This document shows, one piece after another, positions 1-6,021 of a DNA stretch of 6,948 nt (the stretch's first letter is position 1; each line of letters opens with the position of its first letter). Origin of the DNA: an uncultured Collinsella sp. (GTDB lineage: Bacteria > Actinomycetota > Coriobacteriia > Coriobacteriales > Coriobacteriaceae); contig CABUAL010000100.1 in NCBI GenBank assembly GCA_902489515.1, positions 1 through 6,948 of the forward strand. Reading direction: 5' to 3'. The notes beneath the pieces are model-generated. The model did no database searches, was not told the DNA's origin, and saw only the letters and a list, made by a program, of their open reading frames with translations. A program made the translations under genes and the position numbers.

Positions 1-328
1 CGAGCATATCTCGCAAAAGTATTTGGAGCAGCTGGTTCGTCCGCTTATGAAGGCGGGCCTGCTTAAGAGCGTGCGCGGCAAGGGCGGCGGCTACATGATG
101 GCCAAGGACCCGGCCGAGGTGCGTGCCGGCGACATCCTGCGCGCCGTCGAGGGCAGCACGGCTCCGGTGGCGTGCGACGGCATCGACAACAGCTGCACCC
201 GCAGTGACCTGTGTTCCACCGTCAAGTTCTGGCGTGGTCTTGACGAGGTCATCGAGAACTATGTCGACGGCGTGACGTTGGCCGACCTGGCCGCCGTCCC
301 CGAGATCAACTTTGACATTAAGCTGTAG
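1..328 (+). CDS. Rrf2/IscR-family transcriptional regulator, C-terminal part
   Basis: The reading frame is open from the window edge (codons in phase with base 2), so the N-terminus lies outside; about 109 residues are visible. They begin inside the winged helix with the typical Rrf2 pattern EHISQKYLEQL...GLLKSVRGKGGGY, that is, the recognition helix followed by the wing. Three cysteines follow (codons at 173, 194 and 212, spacing C-x6-C-x5-C), matching the Fe-S ligand cluster of IscR-type members, and the tail has the family's TLADL segment. Rrf2 proteins are dimeric DNA-binding sensors; those with three cysteines usually bind a [2Fe-2S] cluster and control Fe-S assembly, cysteine or redox genes. 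The target cannot be told here because the upstream genes are missing. It ends 8 bases before the MNT antitoxin gene with no terminator between, so read-through into that cassette is possible. Family call firm; Fe-S binding inferred. Confidence 0.9.
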   Translation, partial: EHISQKYLEQLVRPLMKAGLLKSVRGKGGGYMMAKDPAEVRAGDILRAVEGSTAPVACDGIDNSCTRSDLCSTVKFWRGLDEVIENYVDGVTLADLAAVPEINFDIKL

Positions 329-336
329 GGCTGCAA

Positions 337-624
337 ATGGCATCTCTCGACAAGGTGTATAAGCAAATCGAAGTTTTTGCTCGGGAATGTGACGCCGAGA
401 AGGTTGTGCTGTTTGGTTCTCGTGCTCGAGGCGACAACTTACCCAAGAGCGATATTGACATCGCCGTAGCAGGTTGTCGGGATTTCGGCCGTTTCTCATA
501 TTTGATCGAGGAGCGTCTTGATACTCTTTTAGATGTAGATGTCGTCAATCTAGACGAGTCCTTGTCGCAGCAATTGCTCGATGAAATTGCCAGGGATGGT
601 GTGATTCTGTATGAAAAAATATGA
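337..624 (+). CDS. mntA: MNT-domain nucleotidyltransferase, antitoxin of HEPN/MNT pair
   Basis: This 95-residue protein is a minimal nucleotidyltransferase of the MntA/HI0073 type. The sequence shows the full GSX10DXD signature: G27-S28, then ten residues, then D39-I-D41. A third acidic residue in the VDVV strand (D68) probably completes the metal-binding triad. In characterised HepT-MntA systems this enzyme transfers AMP from ATP to a tyrosine of the partner HEPN ribonuclease and so silences it. The length is normal for the family. The ATG at 337 lies 8 bases after the upstream stop and has only a weak Shine-Dalgarno (TAGGG). The 3' end overlaps the HEPN gene by 14 bases, so the two are probably translationally coupled. 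The gene looks more A+T-rich than the preceding regulator, which fits a mobile defence or addiction module. The role is inferred from motif and neighbour. Confidence 0.85.
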   Translation: MASLDKVYKQIEVFARECDAEKVVLFGSRARGDNLPKSDIDIAVAGCRDFGRFSYLIEERLDTLLDVDVVNLDESLSQQLLDEIARDGVILYEKI

Positions 625-1030
625 GAACTTTGCCAGTGCCTTGGCGAATCTTGAGGATGCGCCCAATCAGGATCTCAACAATGATTTTGTTCAGAGTGGA
701 TTGATTAATAAGTTCAATCTTCAATTTGAACTGAGCTGGAAGCTCCTTAAGCGTCTGCTCGAGTATGAGGGCGCCACGCTTGCCGCGTCGGGGTCTCCTC
801 GTGCCATCTTGAAGGAGTCCTACCGATTCTACGACTTTATTGATGAGGCGGCCTGGCTAGATATGCTCAGAGATCGCAATACGAACGTCCATATCTATGA
901 CAACAAGCTCGCTCAAGATTTGATTCGGCGCATCTTGAACGTCTATATCCCTGCTTTCTGCCAGTTGAGGGACGGGTTGATGGAGCGTTACGGCGAGCTT
1001 CTGTTGGCGCCCGACGACCAGTTTGTTTAA
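611..1030 (+). CDS. hepT: HEPN-domain protein, HI0074/HepT-like toxin partner
   Basis: This 139-residue all-helical protein matches the 'nucleotidyltransferase substrate-binding protein' family (HI0074 type, NTase_sub_bind) of the HEPN superfamily. A W-K-rich helix (FELSWKLLKRLLEYEG, residues 39-54) is followed by a helix with R64 and K68. The key motif is R89-N-T-N-V-H94-I-Y96, an exact RX4HXY. In HEPN toxins R and H form the RNase site, and the tyrosine is the residue AMPylated by MntA in the studied systems. The start at 611 overlaps the antitoxin gene by 14 bases. The nearest purine-rich stretch (AGGGA, 592-596) is too far for a good ribosome site, so coupling to the upstream gene is likely. 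The usual order, antitoxin first and toxin second, is kept. HI0074-type proteins are less studied than DUF86-type HepT, so RNase activity is inference, but every motif residue is present. Confidence 0.85.
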   Translation: MKKYENFASALANLEDAPNQDLNNDFVQSGLINKFNLQFELSWKLLKRLLEYEGATLAASGSPRAILKESYRFYDFIDEAAWLDMLRDRNTNVHIYDNKLAQDLIRRILNVYIPAFCQLRDGLMERYGELLLAPDDQFV

Positions 1031-1063
1031 TTCCTTAAGATTTCGTAATTCCTTAAGATTTCG
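1028..1063 (+). repeat. Perfect 18-bp tandem direct repeat at the end of hepT
   Basis: Bases 1028-1045 and 1046-1063 are identical 18-mers (TAATTCCTTAAGATTTCG). The first copy supplies the TAA stop of the HEPN gene. Each copy holds the palindromic core CTTAAG. It could be a simple duplication, a pair of protein-binding sites, or the scar of an insertion boundary. Confidence 0.95.
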
Positions 1064-1090
1064 CGGAGGGTTGTTGCCGTTTACCGAGGG

Positions 1091-1106
1091 GTTGTTGTGT
1101 AACAAC
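1091..1106 (+). repeat. Small inverted repeat upstream of the surface-protein gene
   Basis: GTTGTT (1091-1096) and AACAAC (1101-1106) can form a 6-bp stem with a GTGT loop. A T-rich stretch (CTTATTTTT) begins about 15 bases later. It is too weak and too far from the T-run for a convincing terminator of the toxin cassette; it could instead be an operator or part of the leader. The GGGTTGTTG-like sequence also occurs once just upstream (about 1068-1076). I saw no convincing -35/-10 pair for the downstream gene in the 1064-1164 interval. Confidence 0.35.
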
Positions 1107-1164
1107 GGGCGAGCTGCAATACTTATTTTTATCTTTGCAAACTGAACTTTAACTACACCAATGC

Positions 1165-1172
1165 AGGGAGGA
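1165..1172 (+). promoter_or_regulatory. Strong ribosome binding site for the surface protein
   Basis: AGGGAGGA lies 4-5 bases before the ATG at 1177. This is close to a perfect anti-16S match and fixes the start; the signal peptide begins directly at that ATG. Confidence 0.85.
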
Positions 1173-1176
1173 TTTT

Positions 1177-2901
1177 ATGCAGCCCAAGCATTCCGCGATT
1201 GTCGCGGGCCTGACGCTGGCGCTTTCGTTTGGCGCCGTTACCGCACCCGCGCCCGCCGCCGCCGAGGAGCCCACGCCGGGTGTTGCCTCGGATGCCACCG
1301 ATATCGATAAGGGCCTTTACACCCAGCAGTCCTTCTCGGGCGTGCTGAGGTCGGTTCAGGGTGTTTCGTTTGTCAACGTGACCGCCGAGATGAAGTACTT
1401 CACCAAATATGAGAGCCACGGCAACTATAACCAGGGCTTTTCGTATGGCGACGGATACAACGCGCTTGGTTATTACCAGTTCGACCGTCGTTGGTCGCTC
1501 GTTCCGTTTATGAAGCAGGTCTACAACTACGATTCTGTTAAGTACGGCATGCTTAAGGCTGCGATCGATCGCGGCAGCGAGATTTCCAACGTGAACAACC
1601 CCATGTATGCGAACGGCCAGCTCACCGAGCTGGGCCGTATTGCGCAGGAGGCCTTCCAGGGTGCTTATAACGCCGACCCTGCTGAGTTTTCGGCTCTACA
1701 GGATGCGTATGCGTATAACTCGTACTATGCGGTGACCGAGGCGTGGCTCAAGAGCGCCCTTGGTATTGACATTTCCGGCCGTGCCGACTGCGTCAAGGGT
1801 ATGGTGTGGAGTATCACCAATATGTGCGGCACCGGTGGCTGCCAGGACTTTTTCCGCTGGGCAAACCTTTCTAACAGTATGACCGACCGCGAGTTTGTGA
1901 CGGCGCTTTCCAACAGCGTGGTCAATAATGTGGCGACCAAGTATGCAAGCCAGCCCCAGTACCACGAGGGCTGGAAGAACCGCTACCGCAATGAGCTCAA
2001 GGATTGCCTCGTCTATATCGCCGAGGACGAGGCTTCCGCGGCAACGCCCGTGCAGCCCGAGCCCACGCCGGCACCTTCGCCGACGCCTGATTCGAATGAC
2101 GACTCGAGCGACGATGCCAACGATGGCAGGATGGATGCGCCCTCGACCGATGCTGGCGGCGATGGCTCTGCTGGTGGCGTTGCCAACGACGGCTCTACCT
2201 CGAGCGGCTCCGATTCGAACGGCTCTGCTGCGGGCGATTCGTCTTCAAGTTCTGCCGGCAATACGGGCAGTGCCGCCTCTGGTTCGACCGACGCTGGTTC
2301 CTCTGACTCTTCCACTGGCTCGAGCGATTCTTCCGACGATACTGGTTCTAGCAATGACTCTAACTCTGACGCCGCTTCTGATTCCGGTGCTTCCAAGGAC
2401 GACTCGAATAAGGCGCCGGACGCGCCGGTTATTTCGACGGACAAGAAGCCCCCTTTCGTTGTGCAGCTTGGCTACACGTTTGGTTCCTCGCTGATGGCTG
2501 GCGCAAGCAGCTTGTCTCCTGACAAGAACAATTCTGATCAGACTTCCACGGAAAAGGCCGAGGCCGCAAAGGGCGACTCCAAGGACGATGATTCCGAGAA
2601 GACCGAGTCCGATAAGAGTACTAGCTCTGAGGAAAAGGGCGAGAAGTCCGCTCAGAAGAAGGACGAGGAAAAGGGCAAGACCGACAACCAGAACCAGGAG
2701 CAAAATGGCTCTAAAACGGTGACCACCACGACCACGACCAAGTCTTCGGGCGGTAACATGCCCAAGACGGGCGACCTCATCGTTATGGCGAGCCTTGCCA
2801 GTGCAAGCTTGGCCACGCTGGGTGCCACGTCTATTGTGAGTGGCAAGCATAAGCTCGATCAGCAGAATAAGACTGCTGGTGAGGACGGTTCTGAGGAGTA
2901 G
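1177..2901 (+). CDS. Secreted, sortase-anchored surface protein with lysozyme-like domain
   Basis: This 574-residue protein has a signal peptide: charged MQPKH, a hydrophobic core, and likely cleavage after A27-A-A29. Residues about 55-280 form a globular domain. There KYES (E79) is followed by a Gly/Tyr-rich segment and G98-Y-Y-Q-F102, resembling the catalytic Glu and the downstream G-x-x-Q motif of lysozyme/lytic-transglycosylase folds. E79 is therefore the best candidate catalytic acid for cutting peptidoglycan. Four cysteines (C205, C217, C222, C277) may form two disulfides. Residues about 286-526 are a Pro, then Ser/Asp/Gly, then Lys/Glu-rich linker, broken by a hydrophobic island (about 425-446). 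The C-terminus has an LPXTG-type sorting signal with Met in place of Leu (M528-P-K-T-G532), a hydrophobic helix (534-554), and an 18-residue tail with K557/H558/K559. It stands alone: strong ribosome site before, intrinsic terminator after. Surface anchoring is well supported; muramidase activity is inferred and could be replaced by a purely adhesive role. Confidence 0.8.
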   Translation: MQPKHSAIVAGLTLALSFGAVTAPAPAAAEEPTPGVASDATDIDKGLYTQQSFSGVLRSVQGVSFVNVTAEMKYFTKYESHGNYNQGFSYGDGYNALGYYQFDRRWSLVPFMKQVYNYDSVKYGMLKAAIDRGSEISNVNNPMYANGQLTELGRIAQEAFQGAYNADPAEFSALQDAYAYNSYYAVTEAWLKSALGIDISGRADCVKGMVWSITNMCGTGGCQDFFRWANLSNSMTDREFVTALSNSVVNNVATKYASQPQYHEGWKNRYRNELKDCLVYIAEDEASAATPVQPEPTPAPSPTPDSNDDSSDDANDGRMDAPSTDAGGDGSAGGVANDGSTSSGSDSNGSAAGDSSSSSAGNTGSAASGSTDAGSSDSSTGSSDSSDDTGSSNDSNSDAASDSGASKDDSNKAPDAPVISTDKKPPFVVQLGYTFGSSLMAGASSLSPDKNNSDQTSTEKAEAAKGDSKDDDSEKTESDKSTSSEEKGEKSAQKKDEEKGKTDNQNQEQNGSKTVTTTTTTKSSGGNMPKTGDLIVMASLASASLATLGATSIVSGKHKLDQQNKTAGEDGSEE

Positions 2902-2934
2902 CCCCTCGGTTGTCAGATAGCTAAAGAGTTGGGA

Positions 2935-2968
2935 CGGGGCCCGGTGCGAATGCATCGGGCCCCGTTTT
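2935..2968 (+). terminator. Rho-independent terminator of the surface-protein gene
   Basis: Arms 2935-2947 and 2952-2964 pair over 13 bp with a single G-U wobble around a GAAT tetraloop, followed at once by TTTTGTTGT. It starts 33 bases after the stop codon at 2901. An A-T pair (2934/2965) can extend the stem, so it may also work in the reverse direction less well. Confidence 0.95.
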
Positions 2969-3063
2969 GTTGTGCAACGATTAGTTATGCCCCCTCACAC
3001 CCCATGTTGCTACCGTTGCCCGATATGTTTGTGTACCGACATCAGTACGTGCGAGGCGGTCAT

Positions 3064-3069
3064 TACAAT
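3064..3069 (+). promoter_or_regulatory. Candidate -10 box for the ATPase-like gene
   Basis: TACAAT differs from TATAAT at one base and sits 34 bases before the chosen start at 3104, which gives a short leader of about 28 bases. No good -35 hexamer lies 16-18 bases upstream. The call rests on the -10 match, its place after a terminator, and the same hexamer before the glycosyltransferase gene. Confidence 0.4.
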
Positions 3070-3088
3070 TGGCATCATGCTGCGATTT

Positions 3089-3094
3089 AAGGGG
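3089..3094 (+). promoter_or_regulatory. Ribosome binding site choosing the start at 3104
   Basis: AAGGGG lies 9 bases before the ATG at 3104. The frame is open back to a GTG at 2972, but that codon lies within a few bases of the T-tract of the preceding terminator and would add a Cys-rich extension with no family match. The ATG at 3077 is possible but has no Shine-Dalgarno. Confidence 0.65.
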
Positions 3095-3103
3095 AACGTT
3101 GCG

Positions 3104-4900
3104 ATGTCTGAACAGGCAAATAATGGTTGTGCTGCCGACTTTGGCGTGCGTCTAATCGGCTGTACCGACGATGTGGTTTTGCCCATCGGCATGTACGACT
3201 ATGCGGAGGCTCTTGGTTGCTGCACGCTGGTCGACAAGACCATGTTTATTGCCGATATGCTGGATTGCGATGCGTCCGTTATGGTGTGCTGCCGACCCGA
3301 GGGTTTTGGCAAGAGCATGAACTTGTCGATGCTCAAGGCTTTTCTGGAGCGTCCCGCAGTCGGTCGCGCCGGTCGGAGCTCGTTTGTCGATACTCTGATT
3401 TGGGGTGCGGATGGCGGGCGCTATCGGAATGAGTATGCGTGCTATCCAGTGATATCGCTGGACTTTTCTGGCGCCGCGAGGCGCGGCGCCGCTGTTGCCG
3501 ATGTTGTTCGCGATGCTCTTTCGGGCGAATGCGCTCGCTTGATGCCACTCTTGGAAGCTCCGGATTTAGCTCGAGATAAGGTACGTCACATTGAACGCGT
3601 TGCGCGTGGCGTAGCGAGCGCGGACGAGGTTGACTCGGTGCTCGGTGTGCTCATTGAGCTGCTGGAGATGGCCTGCGATGAGCAGGTTGTATTGCTCGTT
3701 GATGGGTACGACGCGGCGTGGTCGCCCAGTGCGAGCGCGAGGGACGCTTCCGGCGCCGGTCCGGCGGAGCTGCTCGATCGCGTGCTGTTCGACGCCATTG
3801 CCACCGCGGGTAATTCGCTACGGTTGACGTGTCTGATGGGGGAGCGTCCTAACCCTGCCGAGATGGCGCTTTCTTCGCGCAGCTGCTCGTATCGTCTTTC
3901 GACGCCCCTTTCGACGTGGTGCGACCGTTGGTTCGGCTTTTCGGATGCCGAGGTTGAGGCTCTGTTGAGTCATGCTGGACGCGAGGAATACCTGGATGAT
4001 GCGCGTGAATGGCTCGAGGGATATCGGTTTGGCAGGGCCTATTGCTTGAGTCCGACGCGTGTGATCGGTTTTCTGGACCGAGGCTGCACGGCGCCTGTGC
4101 GAGCCGATCTGTATGGGTATGCCGATTGCCTAAGTAGGGTAGTTGCCGGGTGGAATCTCGACCGCCTTTCGGTCTTGTTCGATTTGCTCGAGGCCCATGG
4201 ATGCGTTGAGGTCCCGGTTTGTTTGGGTGCTACGGGGCCAGAGACCTCGTCTGATGATGGTTTGTGGACGGCGCTGTATCTGTCCGGTTTCCTGACGACT
4301 GATATGACTGAAGAACCGGAGCATGACAGCTGCTCCCGTGCTCTGCGGTTGCCCAATAACGAGCTTCGCCAGACCTTTCGTCTGGTGATTATTGAGTGGT
4401 TTGAGCGTGCTGCCGAGGACGTTCGAGACGCCGATGCGTTTCGAGACGGGTTGTGCCGTGGGGACGAGGATGCGGTGAAGCGGGCGTTAGACCGCATCCT
4501 GGGAGATGCGGGAATCGGTGCGAACAACCCAGATGCGCAGCTGCCATATCACCTGCTCTTGCAGGGGCTCTGCTTTGGATTGCCGGGCTATGCCAATCCT
4601 GCCTCGAGGCGAAAGTATGGCGCGGATCGCTGGGACATCCAGGTATTTCCTACGGGCACCGTGTTTGACGTGGCAGACACGATCGGCATGCTCGACGAGC
4701 GTCCGCTGATAACGGTCAACATGATGTATGACCCCGGCGTAGACGCGCTCGGCCTGGAGCTGCTGGCCGTTCAGGCGCTGCTCGACATAGAGCGGGACGG
4801 TATCGACATGATTCGCGTACCGCGACCCGGTGTAGGCCGTATGCGCTGGGGATTCGGGTTTGACGGACAGCATGTGGCAGCGGTGTGCCAGCGGCTGTAG
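3104..4900 (+). CDS. AAA-ATPase_like / PD-(D/E)XK family protein with degenerate motifs
   Basis: With the start at 3104 the product has 598 residues. The N-terminus follows the AAA-ATPase_like (DUF1703-linked) pattern: L26-P-I-G, then L42-VDKT-M47, then the P-loop R64-PEGFGKS-M72 and NLSMLKAFLE. The Walker B strand is VVLLVDGYD (D200-G-Y-D203), where the family normally has DEYD, so the glutamate is lost. At the C-terminus RWDIQVFP keeps the nuclease-type aspartate (D511), but the strand expected to carry E-x-K reads LITVNMMYD (N539, M541). The closing segment (ALLDIERDGI ... RWGFGFDGQHV) still follows the family's plan. The protein is soluble, without signal or membrane segments, and rich in cysteine (22). 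The family is abundant in gut bacteria and of unproven function; a role in mobile-element or phage conflict is often suspected. This copy may bind ATP but probably neither hydrolyses it nor cuts DNA in the usual way. It is convergent with the glycosyltransferase gene, 27 bases between stops, with no clear terminator. Confidence 0.8.
   Translation: MSEQANNGCAADFGVRLIGCTDDVVLPIGMYDYAEALGCCTLVDKTMFIADMLDCDASVMVCCRPEGFGKSMNLSMLKAFLERPAVGRAGRSSFVDTLIWGADGGRYRNEYACYPVISLDFSGAARRGAAVADVVRDALSGECARLMPLLEAPDLARDKVRHIERVARGVASADEVDSVLGVLIELLEMACDEQVVLLVDGYDAAWSPSASARDASGAGPAELLDRVLFDAIATAGNSLRLTCLMGERPNPAEMALSSRSCSYRLSTPLSTWCDRWFGFSDAEVEALLSHAGREEYLDDAREWLEGYRFGRAYCLSPTRVIGFLDRGCTAPVRADLYGYADCLSRVVAGWNLDRLSVLFDLLEAHGCVEVPVCLGATGPETSSDDGLWTALYLSGFLTTDMTEEPEHDSCSRALRLPNNELRQTFRLVIIEWFERAAEDVRDADAFRDGLCRGDEDAVKRALDRILGDAGIGANNPDAQLPYHLLLQGLCFGLPGYANPASRRKYGADRWDIQVFPTGTVFDVADTIGMLDERPLITVNMMYDPGVDALGLELLAVQALLDIERDGIDMIRVPRPGVGRMRWGFGFDGQHVAAVCQRL
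3470..3490 (+). repeat. Perfect GC-only hairpin inside the ATPase-like gene
   Basis: GGCGCCGCG (3470-3478) and CGCGGCGCC (3482-3490) are exact reverse complements around an AGG loop. They encode the GAARRGA stretch about 60 residues after the P-loop. There is no T-run, so it is not a terminator. Confidence 0.8.
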
Positions 4901-4927
4901 GAGCAGGCGATGCTGCGGGGGTGCCCG

Positions 4928-5947
4928 CTACTCTGAGTCCTTCATTGGCGGCATGGGCTCCCAGTCGGGATCCTTGATAATCTTGCGAGCATCTTTCATG
5001 CCACGGCGCAGCGCCGGGATGCCGGTCTTAAAGCACTTGTCGACCGCTGCCAGACGAATGAACTCCTTGCAAAAGGTCGCGGCATTGCCCAGACGGAACA
5101 GTATGGGGTGGTAGTCACCGTAGATCTGCATGTAGCGGGCCAAAAAGCCGCGATTGCGCATGATGTAGTAGCGGTTGGTGTCGCTCGTGGAGTTGAGCTG
5201 GCGTTTGCCGGCGATGTCCCAGTTAGAGACGGCGCGGGCGCGCTTGAGCACCACGTCGGCAACCACGGCGGCGGGGAAGTGCTGGCTCGCAACATAGCCG
5301 TAGCAGGCATCGTCGCCGTAGATGAAAAAGCGTGCATCGGGCAGGCCGATCTTGTCGACTACGCGGCGCGAGAACAGGCCGCCCTCAAAGCACAACTGGT
5401 TCATAGGACGATAGCCCTCGGGGCCCAAGTCCCACTTGGCGATGGGGTTGGGGATACCAAGCGAAAGGATGAGCTGGTACTGCCAAAAGAAGGCGCCGCC
5501 GTCGAAGTCCAGGCGCGAACCCTGGATGACGTCGTAGCGGTCCGTCCATTTGGCCAGGCGCTCAATACCCTCGGGGATAACGAGCACGTCGTCGTCCATG
5601 ACCCAAAACCACTGCGCGCCCAGGTCGTAGGCGCATTTGGTGCCGGCGGAGAAGCCGCCCGCGCCGCCGCCGTTTTCAAGCTGCGGCGCGTAGATAACGC
5701 GGTCGGTGCCACCCTTTGCATCGGGCTGATCGGTGCCGATGCCCCACAGGTTGGCGAGGCGCTCGTTGAATGCGGCGCACATGGCCTCGGTCTCGCGCGA
5801 ATTCTCGTTATCGACGATCACAATGCGCCAGGGCACGGCCGTGAGCTCGGTCATGGAGTCGAACAGGTTGGCCAGAAGCTCCTGGCGCTTATAGGTGACG
5901 ACGACGATGGCGAGCTTGTCGATGGGAGCGGGGAGGGTGGAAGTCAT
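4928..5947 (-). CDS. GT-A family 2 glycosyltransferase
   Basis: Translation from the ATG at 5947 gives 339 residues, a usual size for a single-domain GT2 enzyme. The Rossmann-like nucleotide-sugar part starts at once: LAIVVVTYKR (12-21), then IVIVDNENS (42-50). N92-GGGAGGF-S100, followed by a G-A-x-W-F-W-V-M stretch and the metal-binding D118-D-D120, resembles the galactofuranosyl/rhamnosyl-type GT2 group (pattern N-x-GG-x-GGF ... DDD). EGGLFSRR (188-195) and FFIYGDDACYGY (D212-D213) form the acceptor side; the Glu often found after this DD pair is absent. There is no transmembrane segment, so it is probably a cytoplasmic or membrane-peripheral enzyme that adds a sugar to a cell-wall or capsule precursor. 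Donor and acceptor cannot be told. The frame runs back to 6010, but that ATG sits inside an 18-bp palindrome close to the likely transcription start, so 5947 with AAAGGA upstream is preferred. Confidence 0.85.
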   Translation of the reverse strand: MTSTLPAPIDKLAIVVVTYKRQELLANLFDSMTELTAVPWRIVIVDNENSRETEAMCAAFNERLANLWGIGTDQPDAKGGTDRVIYAPQLENGGGAGGFSAGTKCAYDLGAQWFWVMDDDVLVIPEGIERLAKWTDRYDVIQGSRLDFDGGAFFWQYQLILSLGIPNPIAKWDLGPEGYRPMNQLCFEGGLFSRRVVDKIGLPDARFFIYGDDACYGYVASQHFPAAVVADVVLKRARAVSNWDIAGKRQLNSTSDTNRYYIMRNRGFLARYMQIYGDYHPILFRLGNAATFCKEFIRLAAVDKCFKTGIPALRRGMKDARKIIKDPDWEPMPPMKDSE

Positions 5948-5957
5948 GAACGAGAAT

Positions 5958-5963
5958 ATCCTT
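5958..5963 (-). promoter_or_regulatory. Ribosome binding site for the glycosyltransferase
   Basis: On the minus strand AAAGGA lies 10 bases before the ATG at 5947. The spacing is slightly long but it is the only purine-rich site near any of the in-frame starts. Confidence 0.55.
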
Positions 5964-6000
5964 TCGCGTGGGCAGTACATCGGCCCTGCGGAATAAACAA

Positions 6001-6018
6001 CGTGTCCCATGGGACACG
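6001..6018. promoter_or_regulatory. Perfect 18-bp palindrome, probable operator
   Basis: CGTGTCCCATGGGACACG is its own reverse complement over all 18 bases. It begins 3 bases downstream (in minus-strand sense) of a candidate -10 box and so covers the expected transcription start of the glycosyltransferase gene, a classic repressor position. A perfect 18-mer is unlikely by chance in such a short intergenic region. I cannot name the regulator. Confidence 0.75.
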
Positions 6019-6021
6019 ACT

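Noticed and set aside
2080..2420. Ser/Asp coding stretch as a phase-variable repeat
   Set aside because: The codons are similar but not in exact tandem units or homopolymer runs, so slippage switching is not supported.
2013..2444. Minus-strand Glu/Ser/Pro-rich frame of 143 codons
   Set aside because: It is an antisense reflection of the same low-complexity linker and has no ribosome site or family features.
1928..2494. Plus-strand overlapping frame of 188 codons
   Set aside because: It is a frame-shifted reading of the linker with Arg/Pro/Leu-rich low complexity; the main frame has signal peptide and sorting motif at its ends.
2245..2955. Minus-strand frame of 236 codons opposite the surface-protein linker
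   Set aside because: It arises from the repetitive Ser/Asp/Gly codons of the plus-strand linker, gives an Arg/Leu/Val-rich product without motifs, and runs through the terminator hairpin.
2972..3103. N-terminal extension of the ATPase-like protein from a GTG at 2972
   Set aside because: It would start at the terminator T-tract, lacks a ribosome site, adds residues without family match, and leaves no room for a promoter.
4901..4930. Possible terminator between the convergent genes (GCGGG-GGTG-CCCGC at 4915-4928)
   Set aside because: The stem is only 5 bp, overlaps the glycosyltransferase stop, and has no T-run on either strand.
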